Below, piece by piece: positions 11,901-24,900 of a stretch of 64,000 bases of DNA. Source of the DNA: Clitopilus passeckerianus (Eukaryota; Basidiomycota; Agaricomycetes; Agaricales; Entolomataceae); contig CALYLX010000128.1 in the NCBI GenBank assembly GCA_944990035.1, positions 992,001 to 1,056,000 on the forward strand. The letters run 5' to 3'. Both the position numbers and the translations under genes were made by a program. Every line of letters starts with the position of its first letter. Within the stretch, counting starts at the first letter, position 1. The notes under the pieces are model-generated. The model saw nothing but the letters and a program-made list of their open reading frames with translations. It was not told the DNA's origin and made no database searches.

Positions 11901-13709
11901 TTTTCCAGACTCACCCATTTACCCATGGAATTTAGACGCCATCTACCCCCCAATCGTACAAAGCGTGGCGAAGAACAGCTCGCATCGCTCTGAGAAGTCA
12001 AGTATCTCAGTCAAATTTCCAGCATCGTACCCGCATTCTGAACTATGTAAGTCTTGGTTTCTAAATCTAGTGTTGCGATGCTGATATAGGGGATGCTGTA
12101 GACTCCGCTGTTTATCCCTGGAATCTTGAAGAGATCTACCCTGCGATTTTGCAAGCAACAGCTGGTGAAGATTTGTCCGAGAGATCAGGTACTTCAGTCT
12201 GGCTCCCAGCACCGTACCCGAACTTCAACCTGTGTAAGTCTACTGAGATACTTTTATACCTTGCTAGGGCTGAACATTCTCTTCAGATGCTGCTGTCTAC
12301 CCATGGAACTTGGAGGAAATCTACCCTGCTGCTGTGTCGCGACTTGTAGTTCACAATGAGACTGTCAGCCACCAATTCATCTCCGTGAAATTCCCGGCAT
12401 ACTACCCTATCTTTGATCTATGTGAGTCAGAACTTGTTGGTTTACACTGACATTCTGTTAAAACGAGTGATATAGATCCTGCCGTCTATCCTGGAAACTT
12501 GGATGAAATCTATCCTACCATTGTCTCGGCCAAGCAGACAACCGCAATCATCAATCTAAAGCAGATATCTGTTAGGATCTTCAACTACCCTCACCTGGAA
12601 CTATGTACGTCCAAGCCCTTGGAATTGAATAGACTGTATGGTGACGAAATACACTAGATACGCCTGTTTATCCATGGAACCTAGACACCATTTACCCCGC
12701 GGTGCATAATGCGGAGAAGAAGAGCATGGCAGAGCAAAAGGCAGCGTCTGTAGTGATTCCGCCCTCATACCCGACCTTCAACCTATGTATGTACTTCGTC
12801 TCATAGGTCGAGATTGCAACTGACTGGGCCAAAGATCCATCCGTTTATCCTTTTCTGGAAGTCTACCCGACCATCAAACCTCAAGCTCTTGCAACAAACT
12901 TGAACGGCACGAACAAATCATATCCAACCCCTGTGTCGTTGACCAACCACCTCCATTACCCCTACCTCCATTTGTGTACGTGTATGGCTCTTCACCGTTT
13001 TCATAATTCTAATTAGTCTTCATTTTCAGACCCCTCCATGTATCCATACTTTGACCTCTATCCGGAAACGCAACCTATCATAGCCCCTTTGAGGGCTGCG
13101 CCGAAGGAGAAGGAGCGACCAAAGGCTCTCTCCGAGGTAGCCAACCCCAGATCCCAACCCACGAAGGTTGCAGAGCCACGCCCGAAACCTCCTGCAACGC
13201 CAGCGACGCCAACAACATGGGATCAAATATTCCGCTCGCTAACAGCAAAACGACAAGAACGAGCACCTGTCGTTCCCGCTTCCCCTGCCAAAAGGCGAGC
13301 CGGCTGACTCATGCAGAACTACACGCTATCGTCATGATGGAGGATGCGTCGTTTGCCCGACGCATTTCAAGCCTTCCAATTTCACCTTCAACATCCACAC
13401 ATCTGAAGGATGATGAATATTACGAGTTACAGCTCGACAAGAACTTTGAGACCCCAATCTCATCGCCTGCTTTCCATGCACGTGAAATCACGGCAGCCTT
13501 GAGCCAGGTCCAGACGAGTGTAAGCAGATTCCTGACTTGTGAGAAATTACGGAGACTGATACAATCCTGATCAGAACAACCAAACTCGTGATTTCTTCCC
13601 GAGCTCACCAACTTTCAGTGATGTATCGGTTTATTCACGGCCCGCAAGCCAGGATATATACCACCTCGTAGCAGGATTCGGTAACGAAGATGTAGAAGTT
13701 TCAGCATGA
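8960..13709 (+). CDS. Unrecognised protein with a tandem array of YPWNL-type repeats, one repeat per exon
   Basis: I do not recognise a function. The N-terminus (MSQYQPRHKPTPFKFPAL) leads into a conserved-looking block (KSFIIVIPPPSF, VVPLCSTMYGQLSIIAREFS, PISGKVEFDIDFHQARWY). A Ser/Pro-rich linker follows with two imperfect TPxTATSWGA units. Then about 13 tandem repeats of roughly 43 residues have the core Y-D-x-x-VYPWNL-x-x-IYP ... SVKLPASYP-x-FDL. Each sits on its own exon. The C-terminal part carries SRLTHAELHAIVMMEDASF, then a Ser-rich tail ending EDVEVSA. No signal peptide, membrane segment or catalytic motif is visible. Single-base breaks are inferred at 10939-10942 (T4) and 13290-13293 (A4); one added base restores the frame at each. 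The gene could be structural or regulatory; nothing in the sequence decides this. Confidence 0.85.
10815..13100 (+). repeat. Tandem exon-duplication array (12 to 13 phase 1-1 exons)
   Basis: Repeat exons are 10815-10942, 11005-11133, 11189-11317, 11370-11495, 11548-11679, 11732-11851, 11909-12046, 12102-12233, 12287-12421, 12476-12604, 12658-12786 and 12835-12975, plus a thirteenth unit opening the last long exon at 13030. Apart from the first, lengths are 120-141 nt and all divisible by three. The first is 128 nt, one short of 129. Every intron is 48-62 nt and splits the codon of the same Tyr (T before the donor, AT or AC after the acceptor). This is the expected mark of repeated whole-exon duplication. 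The last two units are diverged, losing WNL. Confidence 0.9.
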
Positions 13710-13876
13710 AAAAATGTATAATACAGCACAATGTACATAATACAAGTAGAATGTAACAACTAATTGAAGCCAGGCCTTCTTTCAAGTCCCTGTAATGTCT
13801 TTCCGGTGAAGCCAGTTGACAAAAGATGGCTAAGAGAGCCTGATCGGGCTGATATGGACTTTTTTCTTGTCCCAGA

Positions 13877-14881
13877 TCAAGACATCTCTTCGTCGTCGGG
13901 CGTAGAAGTTGCAGGAGGTGTATCAGCAAGTGTACGACCAGGTCCCATCGGCAATGTTGTGTATCTTGGTGGTTCGTCTTCCGGGTCTGGCGATGTCGAA
14001 GTGCGGTCGGAAGGTGACTGAGCCTTCTTTTGCACAGCAGCAAGAGCTCGAGTTGTTGCAAGTTGCTTTTGGCGTTCGTCAAGAAGCTTTTTGTTGGTCC
14101 TATCATCCATGTAAGCCAGTTTTACCTGGCAGCGCCCAAGTTAATTAAATGGTAAATGGAAGAGCAATACGACAATGCTAACCTGCTGCGCTCTTGCTGC
14201 ATTGAGGGCTTTGATGTCCACCTTGCTTCTCTCCTCACGTTCAGCTTTCTCCTTTTCCAACTGCGTGAATTCCTCCAGTATAGCTGCTCCGACTCGAAGC
14301 TCCTCCGCATGCTTGGGATCCCAGACATACATGGGCTCGAATTTTACGACCTAGAAGCCCATAATAAGCAGGGAGAGCATATGGATTCTGAAAGAAAGTA
14401 TCTACCGTTGGACGAAATCCTAGCTGTTTTGGCACTTCAGTTTGAAAGACCCATGCAGTTTCGTGCGCCACCCACCTCAATTGCATACTCCAAAGCCCCC
14501 TTGGCTTCAATGAGATTCTTCTTGATTATGGGATTATGTGTCTTGAACTGTTTGTACTTCTCATTCTCAGGTTCTTTGAGTAGATTCGTGGCAATAGTGT
14601 GGAGAATCTGACAGATAGGGGCAGAGAACACAGTATCAGTGAACCAAACCTTTTCGCAAATCGGATGTAAGTACTTTGAGAGATGCCCTTGTTTGTTCTT
14701 TTGAGTTTGGTCGTATGATACCTGGATCTATCATCCTACGGAACACTTGACGTCTTTCATGCTCTGCCGCTAACTGGGCTGCACTAGGTTGTTTTGGTGC
14801 TTGACGAAGTCGGGCTTCCGTAGCAGCAGCAATCGCCGACATAGAGGCATTAGGACTATGGTCTCGTCCACTGTCTGACAT
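13877..14881 (-). CDS. PUB-domain protein
   Basis: Start MSDSGRDHSPNASM at 14881; stop at 13877-13879. After an Ala/Gln/Arg-rich N-terminus, spliced exons read a PUB domain: LKILHTIATNLLKEPENEKY, HNPIIKKNLIEAKGALEY and then AIELGFRPTVVKFEPMYVW. Family knowledge: PUB domains bind the C-terminal tail of the AAA ATPase p97/Cdc48 in proteins such as PNGase and UBXD1. Here it is followed by a charged predicted coiled coil (LEEFTQLEKEKAEREERSK) and a Pro/Ser-rich tail. One exon, 14406-14423, is only 18 nt and encodes LGFRPT. No UBX or transglutaminase domain is visible, so this is probably a p97 cofactor of unknown specificity. Confidence 0.72.
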
Positions 14882-15069
14882 TGTTATGGTGGTATCAAGT
14901 CAAGCTTGTGGTTCTGCTACCCGGATATGGCACTCCTCAAATCTGATCAGCGTGGATGACGCGTGACGCAACGCGGTTAATTGACTCGACGTGGGTATGC
15001 TACATTGTATTGGTCAGTAGAAACAATTAATACATAACTATAACCGTATAACTTTATATAATTCTCTTC

Positions 15070-18000
15070 TTAATCTTCATCATCGAAATTCGGAAACGAC
15101 CGCCTTTGATAACGAGCGGACGAGGACATCATCATGTAGTCATCGTCCGAAGAACTATCGCTGCTCCAAGCATTCTCGGAACCGCGATTCAATTGTTCTT
15201 GGGAGCCTTGAGCTTCCGGTCCATCAGGAGGCGTAGTTGATCCCCTGCGTAATCTAGAGAGGAAATTTCCTGCTCTAGCCCGTCTGCTCTCCCTGCCCTG
15301 TTCCATGGCATTGCCGTTACTACTGCCCATGGACTCATTCGACGGAGGCCGCAAAAGTTCCGAAGTCCATTTGCGACGTATAGTAGGGGACCTGAGAGGA
15401 TCACCCTGAGGGTCATTTTCCGGGCCGTCGTGTACTTCTGAGGGCGGCGACGGGGTTGTGCGATGACCTCGGGTATAAAACCATCGAGAGCCACGACTGA
15501 AAGCGGCTTCTGCATCGGGATCAGCCGACATAGGTTGCTCTGAGCTTGTATGCGGGGGTGAGATAGACGGGGTGGGTATCGAGCCTGGAGGCCGCAGATC
15601 GGGGTCGTTATGCAGAAGGAGGGATCTGGGGTCTGAATATGCTGAACGGCCCCGAAGACTTCTTCGAACAAATTGACGACCTAGGAATATTTGCTTTTCG
15701 ATCCTCGAGCGATTTTCAATCATGCGAAGCTGGAAATGGACCATTAGCTGACATGAGAGGGAATATAGAGAACTGAGCAAACCTTCGGCCATGTAACACT
15801 CTGCCCGACATCGATCATCCTCTCTAGTTCTGGAGGGTCGGGATCTGACAAGATTCGGACCCAGTCCCAAACACGGGTCTTCGGCCATATCCTGCATAAA
15901 TGTTAGTTCAAGATAGAGGATAACCGACCGCCACTAGACCTACGTAACGGCACCCTCAAATCGTTGCAAAAAGACACTTGACCAATCTTGACCCAGCAAC
16001 TGTGGCAGTAGTTCCAGATCTCTTATAACCTTGAAGTTCTTTGACAGCTCATGCTTCAGCCATTGCTCAGCTGCAGACAACAAAAAGTTGCCTCGCCAAC
16101 CCTTGCCCTTTCCTTTGCGGTGAGCAACAGGTTTCCCAGCTGAACCTCTAGGCGCAAAGAAGAATAAATGGACATGGGGATTGACTTGGGATACGACCGG
16201 GTATGTGACTATTCAAGGTCGACGTCAAAACTAGACAGTATGTATTGAAGATAGCCTGCTTACCGTTGAAATATAAGTTGAGAGACTGTAGCGGGATATC
16301 GACTCTGAAGAAAATGTCAGTCCTGTATTGGAAAAGGTTCTGAAATGCGACATGCCTCAGGGACCCATCCTTGAACCGGCTTCCCCAGTTCCAAGGAGCG
16401 ACTGATCCGTCCTTGAGCTTGTGCAACAGTACAACTGGATTCAAAATGCCTGGGACCGCAGCAGATGCCAGGAGTGCAGTCCAAATCAAAGTGTTCGGTG
16501 CTGTCATATAGTTCAGCAGCTTCGTTGGGCTGGAACGTAGGTTTGGTGGGTACAAAGGTGATTAAACGGCAACAGTAGACTCACGAGTGTTGATCGGCCG
16601 GTATGACTGAAATGTTGAGGATGCGACCAGTCCTAAGATAGGCCTCCTTGAAGGTCATTGAACCGCGGGTGAAGAACATCGACTGGAAGCAATGTATTCG
16701 CATAGGAAACCGTGACAAAGAGAGCAAAGCATACCTTCTTAGCCCACTGGACGCTATCAAATCTAGCCCCAGTTTTCCAGAACCTTTCCGCCCAGACCGT
16801 ATAAGGCTCTTCGCAAGCGGTAATCCTATTCGCAAGTTCAGGTACAAGCAGCGCCTTCAACTCATCGTCTGTTCTGGTGCACACGAGGGCAGCAATTAGG
16901 CCGCCGGCACTAGTTCCCGTGACGACCCTTGGGATGAGCCCGGCATCGAGGAAGGCTTTGACGACGCCAACATGGTCTAGTTGTGCAGGCCGTGATTAGC
17001 TCAAGTTGAATTGAGAAATCCTAGAAGCGTACAATATCCGAAAGAGGCACCACCCGAAAGGCAGAGCGCTGAGATGCCTGAAAAGAGGTTAGAAACCGCG
17101 CGGTAATGCTATAGGCTGAGGAGCGGGCCTACCAAGGTTTGTGTTTGCACTTCGGAAAAACCTCTTCTTCTCGTCGATAGAGAGCTCCGGAGTTTCTCTG
17201 ATGAAGGTTAAGGATGCCTCCAGTTCAGTGATGAGTGCTACCTTAGGGTAAGAGATCGCGGAAAAACTACGGGAGTGGGGACTTACATTCAACGAGATCC
17301 TTCGTGCCTAGAAAAGTCTGTTGCCTAGTCCATATTGTTTCGCGTGAAAGAGAAAGAGTGGCCTTACTTCGCTGTATATTCTAATGGGCGGATGTCAGTC
17401 ATTGAGATAGTTCTTCGTGGTTGGGGGTTAATTTACCTCTGAGATTCTATGCCGCCAAAGTTGGCTCGAATGCAGGTCTCCAAGACGCCAAGACACCCTC
17501 GTGCATCGTTTTTCTCCCGTAGTGTCTTGAGTGAGCGCCGAACCTTCTTCACCAATCGCCAGTCATAGAACGGATCTTCATCTACTTTCTTCCATTCGTG
17601 GAAGCCGAGATATTCATCTAGAATCCTGGCATTTTCTTTCCACTCCTGAGGGACAGTAAGATGATTGAAAGTCTAAAGGGGATTGAGTCATACCTCATAG
17701 TTTCTGGATGCTCTCAATTTCTTCCTTAGTTGCCCTTTCTTGCCTCTCCCTGAGCCGAGTCAGTATATTCGGTGGCAGAGTAGATCCGAAGACTTACAAG
17801 CAGTTACCCACTCCTTTGCATTTACTAGTTGACGAATGAGTACGTAAAAGCTGAATTCAAAGGCGATGAAGGCAAAGATGAAGCCCTTAGGACACGTTAG
17901 TGCATATCGCGGAGGGTCATGAGGAATGGCATACCAGCAATGGCCAACGGACAAGGAGGTAGAGCCAATCTTTTCTCCTGGCCGGCTTGTCCTTTTCTTT

Positions 18001-18345
18001 CTTAGAGCGCCTAATAGAGATTAGAGCCTGATTCTGGAGTTGCTCTGTTGTACATACCTCCTGATTCTCATGTTAATCGGTGCAAAATCCGACAAGGCAG
18101 CCACCTTCCGCACACGCATCGACGGAGCAGGCGTACTTGGTGTTATTGGAGACTGAATTCCTGAGCCTCCTTCAACGTTAAAGTCATCCGCCGCCAAAGC
18201 CGATGCGAATGCTTGTAAATGCCTTTGTAAGATAGGAATGTCAGCTAGAGGGCGCACGTTCGAAGGCAAGTACGTGTGCTTACCCTTCTTCCACGTATTC
18301 TTCGTTCAACAACTCCTCCGACGTGTATTCCTTCTGTTTCGACAT
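15070..18345 (-). CDS. Patatin-like triacylglycerol lipase, Tgl4/Tgl5 type
   Basis: Exon 1 (MSKQKEYTSEELLNEEYVEEG) starts at 18345. A basic stretch and a hydrophobic segment (WLYLLVRWPLLGFIFAFIAF, then EFSFYVLIRQLV) suggest membrane or lipid-droplet association. The DUF3336 region follows: LDEYLGFHEWKKVDEDPFYD and ETCIRANFGGIE. The patatin core has the oxyanion motif LSGGASFGYYHVG (split by an intron), the nucleophile motif GTSAGG and a DG dyad in FKDGSLR. Known relatives hydrolyse triacylglycerol on lipid droplets. The long C-terminus is disordered, Ser/Arg/Pro-rich, ends SFPNFDDED, and may be a phosphoregulated tail. I saw no frame break. TGL4 versus TGL5 cannot be decided from this sequence. 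Confidence 0.88.
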
Positions 18346-18598
18346 CCTCCCGGCCCTTGTCCCACTTGGTCCTGGGATTGCCATTCCGTGTTGGTCGTTC
18401 AGTAGTAAGCTTTACAAGAAAACAAGCCGATGGGTCGATGTCATTGGGGAGCTTAAGACGGCCGTGACCCTGATCCGCTCAAGTTGATGGCGGCAGTGCG
18501 AACGCAGCGAGTGCCTTTTATGGGAATCGACCTGTGTTGTGGAGCACCACACCATTTGACCGGCTTAACGACTCAAACGCAGTCATTTTCGTAGCTTC
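18346..18598. promoter_or_regulatory. Divergent promoter, lipase gene and VPS24
   Basis: About 250 bp separate two start codons facing away from each other. No specific operator is recognised; both transcripts must be initiated from here. Confidence 0.5.
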
Positions 18599-19450
18599 AT
18601 GCAGGCCATAAATCGCTTTATATATGGACCAACGCCTGAGGAGAAGGTGAGGGCATGGCAGTCCAAACTCAGAGCGGAAAGCCGGTCGTTGGACAGGGAG
18701 ATTAGGCAGGTTGGATTCAGTGCCACTTTCATGGCTTCATTCTTGTTAACACCGGACTTATAGTTGGACATGGCAACAAATAAGGCGCGTCAAACTGTGA
18801 AACAGCTTGCTACCAAGGGCGATACAAAGTCGGCGAGGATACTTGCCAAGGAAGTGGTCCGAAGCAACAAGCAGAAGGATAGATTGACTGTGAGCAAGGC
18901 ACGGCTGGGTTCTATCAACAACCAGTTGCAACAGCAGTTAGGTATGTCTATTTGGTGTATCCTACTAACTATATGTGCTTATGATCTATCCTAGCTCTAA
19001 AGAAGGTCACTGGTACATTGCAAAAGTCGACGGAGATCATGAAGTTATCCAATTCATTGGTCAAACTACCCCAACTGAGCCAAACGATGCGGGAAATGAG
19101 CATGGAGATGACAAAGGTTCTAATTTTCTCAAGCCCTAATGGCTAATTATTGATCGTATTTTTCAGGCTGGTGTACTAGAAGAGATGCTCGAGGATACCC
19201 TTGAAATGGATGAAGACGAAGAGCTCGAGGAAGAAGCTGATGCTGAAGTCGACAAAGTGTTATTCGAGCTCACGAATGGCAAGCTAGGCGAGGCTGGTAC
19301 TGTCAGCCAGCTTCCGGTGGGTCTTTTACTTGAAAAGCTGTTCATGAATCTTACAACACCCTCAAGTCATTGGAATCGAAGCAGGCAGACGAAGAAACGG
19401 AGCGAACGATGGAGAAATATCGCAAACAACTGGACGGGCTTCTAAGTTAG
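18599..19450 (+). CDS. VPS24: ESCRT-III subunit Vps24/CHMP3
   Basis: Exon 1 reads MQAINRFIYGPTPEEKVRAW and a basic helix with SRSLDREIRQ. The next exon continues LDMATNKARQTVKQLATKGD, a Snf7-family helix. Later come SINNQLQQQLALKKVTGTL, MREMSMEMTKAGVLEEMLED and an acidic helix. Order and sequence fit CHMP3/Vps24, which caps ESCRT-III polymers during multivesicular-body sorting. The last coding junction is a phase-0 intron of 50 nt (donor GTGGGT, acceptor CTCAAG) joining VSQLP to SLESKQADEETERTMEKYRK. I first read a frame break there, but the intron explains it. The stop is TAG at 19448-19450. Confidence 0.88.
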
Positions 19451-19670
19451 ATGATCCTTTAAATACATTCACGGACAGTTTCTGTACATATATCTGCATG
19501 TATCTTTGGGTAGCCCTTCTGTAAATTAATGGGATGTGCGATTGGATTGCTAACCGGGGCTAGCTGGGACGGAAGAATGATTTCAGTCGCATCAGCCTTC
19601 CACGTGCAACTCCGTTCAACTTCGGAAGGAAACGCGCCGCCAATTTTTAACACTTTCAAAGAAACCAAAA

Positions 19671-21473
<1,803 letters not shown>

Positions 21474-21933
21474 ACACTGTAACCTCTCGTCTTGTAATGG
21501 TGTATTCTATTCCACGTGTTGTTTTAATACATAGAACGCCGTTAGAGTTTTTTTTCTCTGGACCCTTACGATTAAAATTCTAGCAAGCAAGTTGAATTTC
21601 CATCAACATGTGTCTTTGGCAACATGGGGGGCGTGGGAATGTAATCTGAGCTACTCCGCATATGAGTTGACAGCGAGCCTCAGCAACATCAAGTGTCCTT
21701 CATTTACAACCACACCGATTAGCCCTCTCACACCCGTTCTTTCCCCTCACTCGCCCCACAGGGCAAAGCCATACGTGTAGGTATTGCCTGATAAACGTTA
21801 TTAACAAATTTATAATGGTAGCTAATCAATTTAAACAGCTTGATCTAACAGAACATCCGATTTCAAATCCAGAACACGCCAATTCTATACAAAGTTTTCT
21901 AAAGCCTCACGTCTCTCAGACGTCACGAACGAT
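21474..21933. other. Intergenic region between IDH2 and SSD1
   Basis: About 460 bp, including an AT-rich IDH2 3' flank with a T8 run near 21550 and then the presumed SSD1 promoter and leader. A 62-codon ORF at 21592-21780 has no recognisable features. No RNA gene was seen. Confidence 0.45.
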
Positions 21934-24900
21934 ATGACCGACGAAGTCACGCCTCAGACTCAACTACCGCCCAAGAAGGATGAGAAGAAGCCATCCACTG
22001 GTGGCAATAACCGCGGCAACAAGCGTAGCGTCTCCAGTTCTAACAAACCTGGAAGTTCCGCACCCAATCAAGGACCTCGTCCTTCTTCACGAGCCAGCAA
22101 TGGCAGCAAGAGAAACAACGCTCCCAGCCAGCCTGAGTCTGGTTCAGAATCGACCGGCAGGAAGCCGTCTGATGCTTCCCGTCAGCGAGATCAGCAACGC
22201 AACAAGCCTCAATCTGGCGGTGGAAGAAACCCTTCTCACCGGAAGGGGCAGCCATCTCAAGGTCCACGCAATAACAACAACAATAATAATCAAGGCTCCG
22301 GAAGGCAAGGTCCTTCCCCTCCCCAAGGCGCTGAGTCGAGTGACGCACTCTCTTCTCTTCAGAGAGTCATCGCTGATCTAAAGACTACGACTCCAGTTCA
22401 ACAGCCTGCTGGCCTGCCTGGCAATATGCCTATGCAAGCTCCTCCGCAGCAAACTCTTCCAATCAACGTGCCCGGCTTCAAGCCCGCGTTTTCGGGCTCA
22501 GCCGATCCTCAGCACCGCAAGGCAGCCTCTTTGGGTGCCGGCGCATTCTCCGGTAGTTTCGGCTCTTATTCGCCTCACCTTGGTGCCATGCCCGAGACTA
22601 TTGAAGAGGGTGGAGGTAATATGTACGAGGAAGGGGAAATTCCAGAGCAACAGCAATTCCAGCAGCGACAACCTGGTCATCAGCCCCGAGCCCAGTCTCA
22701 AAGCTTTGTTGCTCCGCGATTTGCAGCCCTTGCTGCTCAGCAAGAACAAGCTGATAGCCTTTCACCTCTTGGTCGTCCTCAGCTCGCACCTGGTTTCACT
22801 TTTGGCGCTCGTAAGCGCAATGCCACCCCTGCCGGACCACCGATCAGCGAAGAGGACGTCGGATTCCAGTTCCCTCAGCAGCAGCAACAGAATTACGGAG
22901 ATCTCGGTGTAGATCCATCCCGCAAGCCCGACTCTGGTGAAATTACTGGAATCATGGCTGAGCAGGTAATCATGACATGATAGTGACGCGACGCCTTGAC
23001 TAACTCGTTCATAGATCGCCTTACAGTCCCAAATCGAGGCATTGCAACAGCAACAGCAGGCGCTCTACCAACAGCAACTCGCTTCTAATCAGGTTCTGTC
23101 CTTCCAGACTCCTGGTCTTGCTCCGAACCGTGGTTCCCATCGCCGCGTACACAGCACAGTGCCGATGAGTCCCGGTGCCCAGGCGACCTTTGGCGGGCTT
23201 CAGAATCCTATGGGTCAATTTGGTAGCATCGGCAATCTTGGCCTCGGTCTTGATGGTCAACCTCAAGGCGTGCCTCGTGGACATGGTCGCCGCCATAGCG
23301 TCAACGTTGTTAACAAATCCGCTACTCAACCCGGTGCTCTCAGCTCCGTTAGCTTCCCGAATGCCTTCGAGAACAACAATGGTGAGGGATTCGATGATGG
23401 CTTCAACCCACCCTTCCAAGCTGGTGGCCACTCTAGGCAAGTCTCTCGCGCAGACTCTGCCTGGCGAATCAGTGAGTACGTCGGTTTTAAGGTCAGTATT
23501 GTATCTGACGATTATTGCTTAGACGGAGGCATTGGAGGTGGTCATGGCAATGGCAATTTCCAAGCTGATCTTGCTCAAGCACAAGCTCAACTTCAAAGCT
23601 TGCAGCAATTCCGTGCAGCTGCTGGTGGGCACCACCACAAAATGGCTTCCTTCAGCTTCCCCAATATGCTCCCGAACATGATGGCCGCAAACATGATGGG
23701 CCTAGGTTTAGGAGGCATGAATCTCCTTCAGCAACAGCAGCAACAATTCCAGTCTCAGCTTCAGCAGCAGCCTCAGCGCAAGTCTCTTTTCGCTCCCTAC
23801 CTTCCCCAAGCTTCCTTGCCTCCTCTCCTTGCCGCTGGCAAGCTCGTTGTCGGAATTCTTCGTGTTAACAAGCGTAACCGCTCCGACGCATATGTTGCAA
23901 CCGAAGTGCTTGATGCAGATATCTATATCTGTGGTTCCAAGGACCGTAATCGCGCATTGGAAGGCGATATCGTTGCTGTCGAGCTCCTTGATGTTGACGA
24001 AGTCTGGTCTACTAAGAAGGAGAAGGAAGAGAAGAAGAGGAAGAAGGAAGAGAATGCTGCCTACGATACCAAGAACGCTGGAACCAGGAAGGATGACAAG
24101 AAGAAGGACGACGTTGAAGTCGAAGGGCAGGGACTGATGCTCTTCGAGGATGAAGAGTATGTTTAGACTTGTCTCTTTCAGTGTCAATTCTGACCGAATT
24201 TGTTTTAGGGTGACTGATGATGTTAAACCCCAGTTTGCGGGTCATGTAGTCGCCGTTGTCGAACGTATGCCGGGACAGCTGTTCTCTGGTACTCTCGGCC
24301 TTCTCCGACCCTCGTCTGCCGCCACCAAGGAGAAGCAGGAGGCTGAGCGCCGCGAACGTGAGGGTGACCGTGGTGATGAACCACGCCGTGCCCCCATTGA
24401 ACGACCCAAGATCGTTTGGTTTAAACCGACTGACAAGCGTGTTCCTTTGATTGCTATCCCGACTGAGCAGGCGCCTCCCGACTTCGTTCAAAACTCTGAG
24501 GCCTATGCCAACAAATTGTTTGTGGCATGTATCAAACGCCATGTACGTATGATCCATCAGTGGCTCTCTGTAACGTCTGACGGCCTTCCTACAGCCCATT
24601 AGCTCTCTCCATCCCTTCGGAACTCTCGTGGAGGAGTTGGGACCCATTGGCGATATCGAGGTGGAAACTAGTGCACTTCTGAAGGACTCCAATTTCCCAA
24701 CTGAAGAGTTCACTGAAAACGTGATGAAATGTTTGCCGCCCTTACCTTGGACGTGGGTATTTTGTATCTATGATGGACCAAACATCTCATCCACTTCGAC
24801 AGTATTCCTGAGCATGAGCTCAAAGTCCGCAAAGATTTACGTGGAGAACGCATCTTTACCATTGATCCCCGCACTGCGAAGGATCTAGATGATGCTGTCT

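Noticed and set aside
19310..19370. Apparent frame break near the end of VPS24 (AAAA run)
   Set aside because: A phase-0 intron of 50 nt (GTGGGT...CTCAAG) joins VSQLP to SLESKQADE without any indel.
24012..24713. 233-codon antisense ORF
   Set aside because: It lies opposite SSD1 coding sequence, is Arg/Ser-rich with no recognisable motif, and is a shadow of the real gene.
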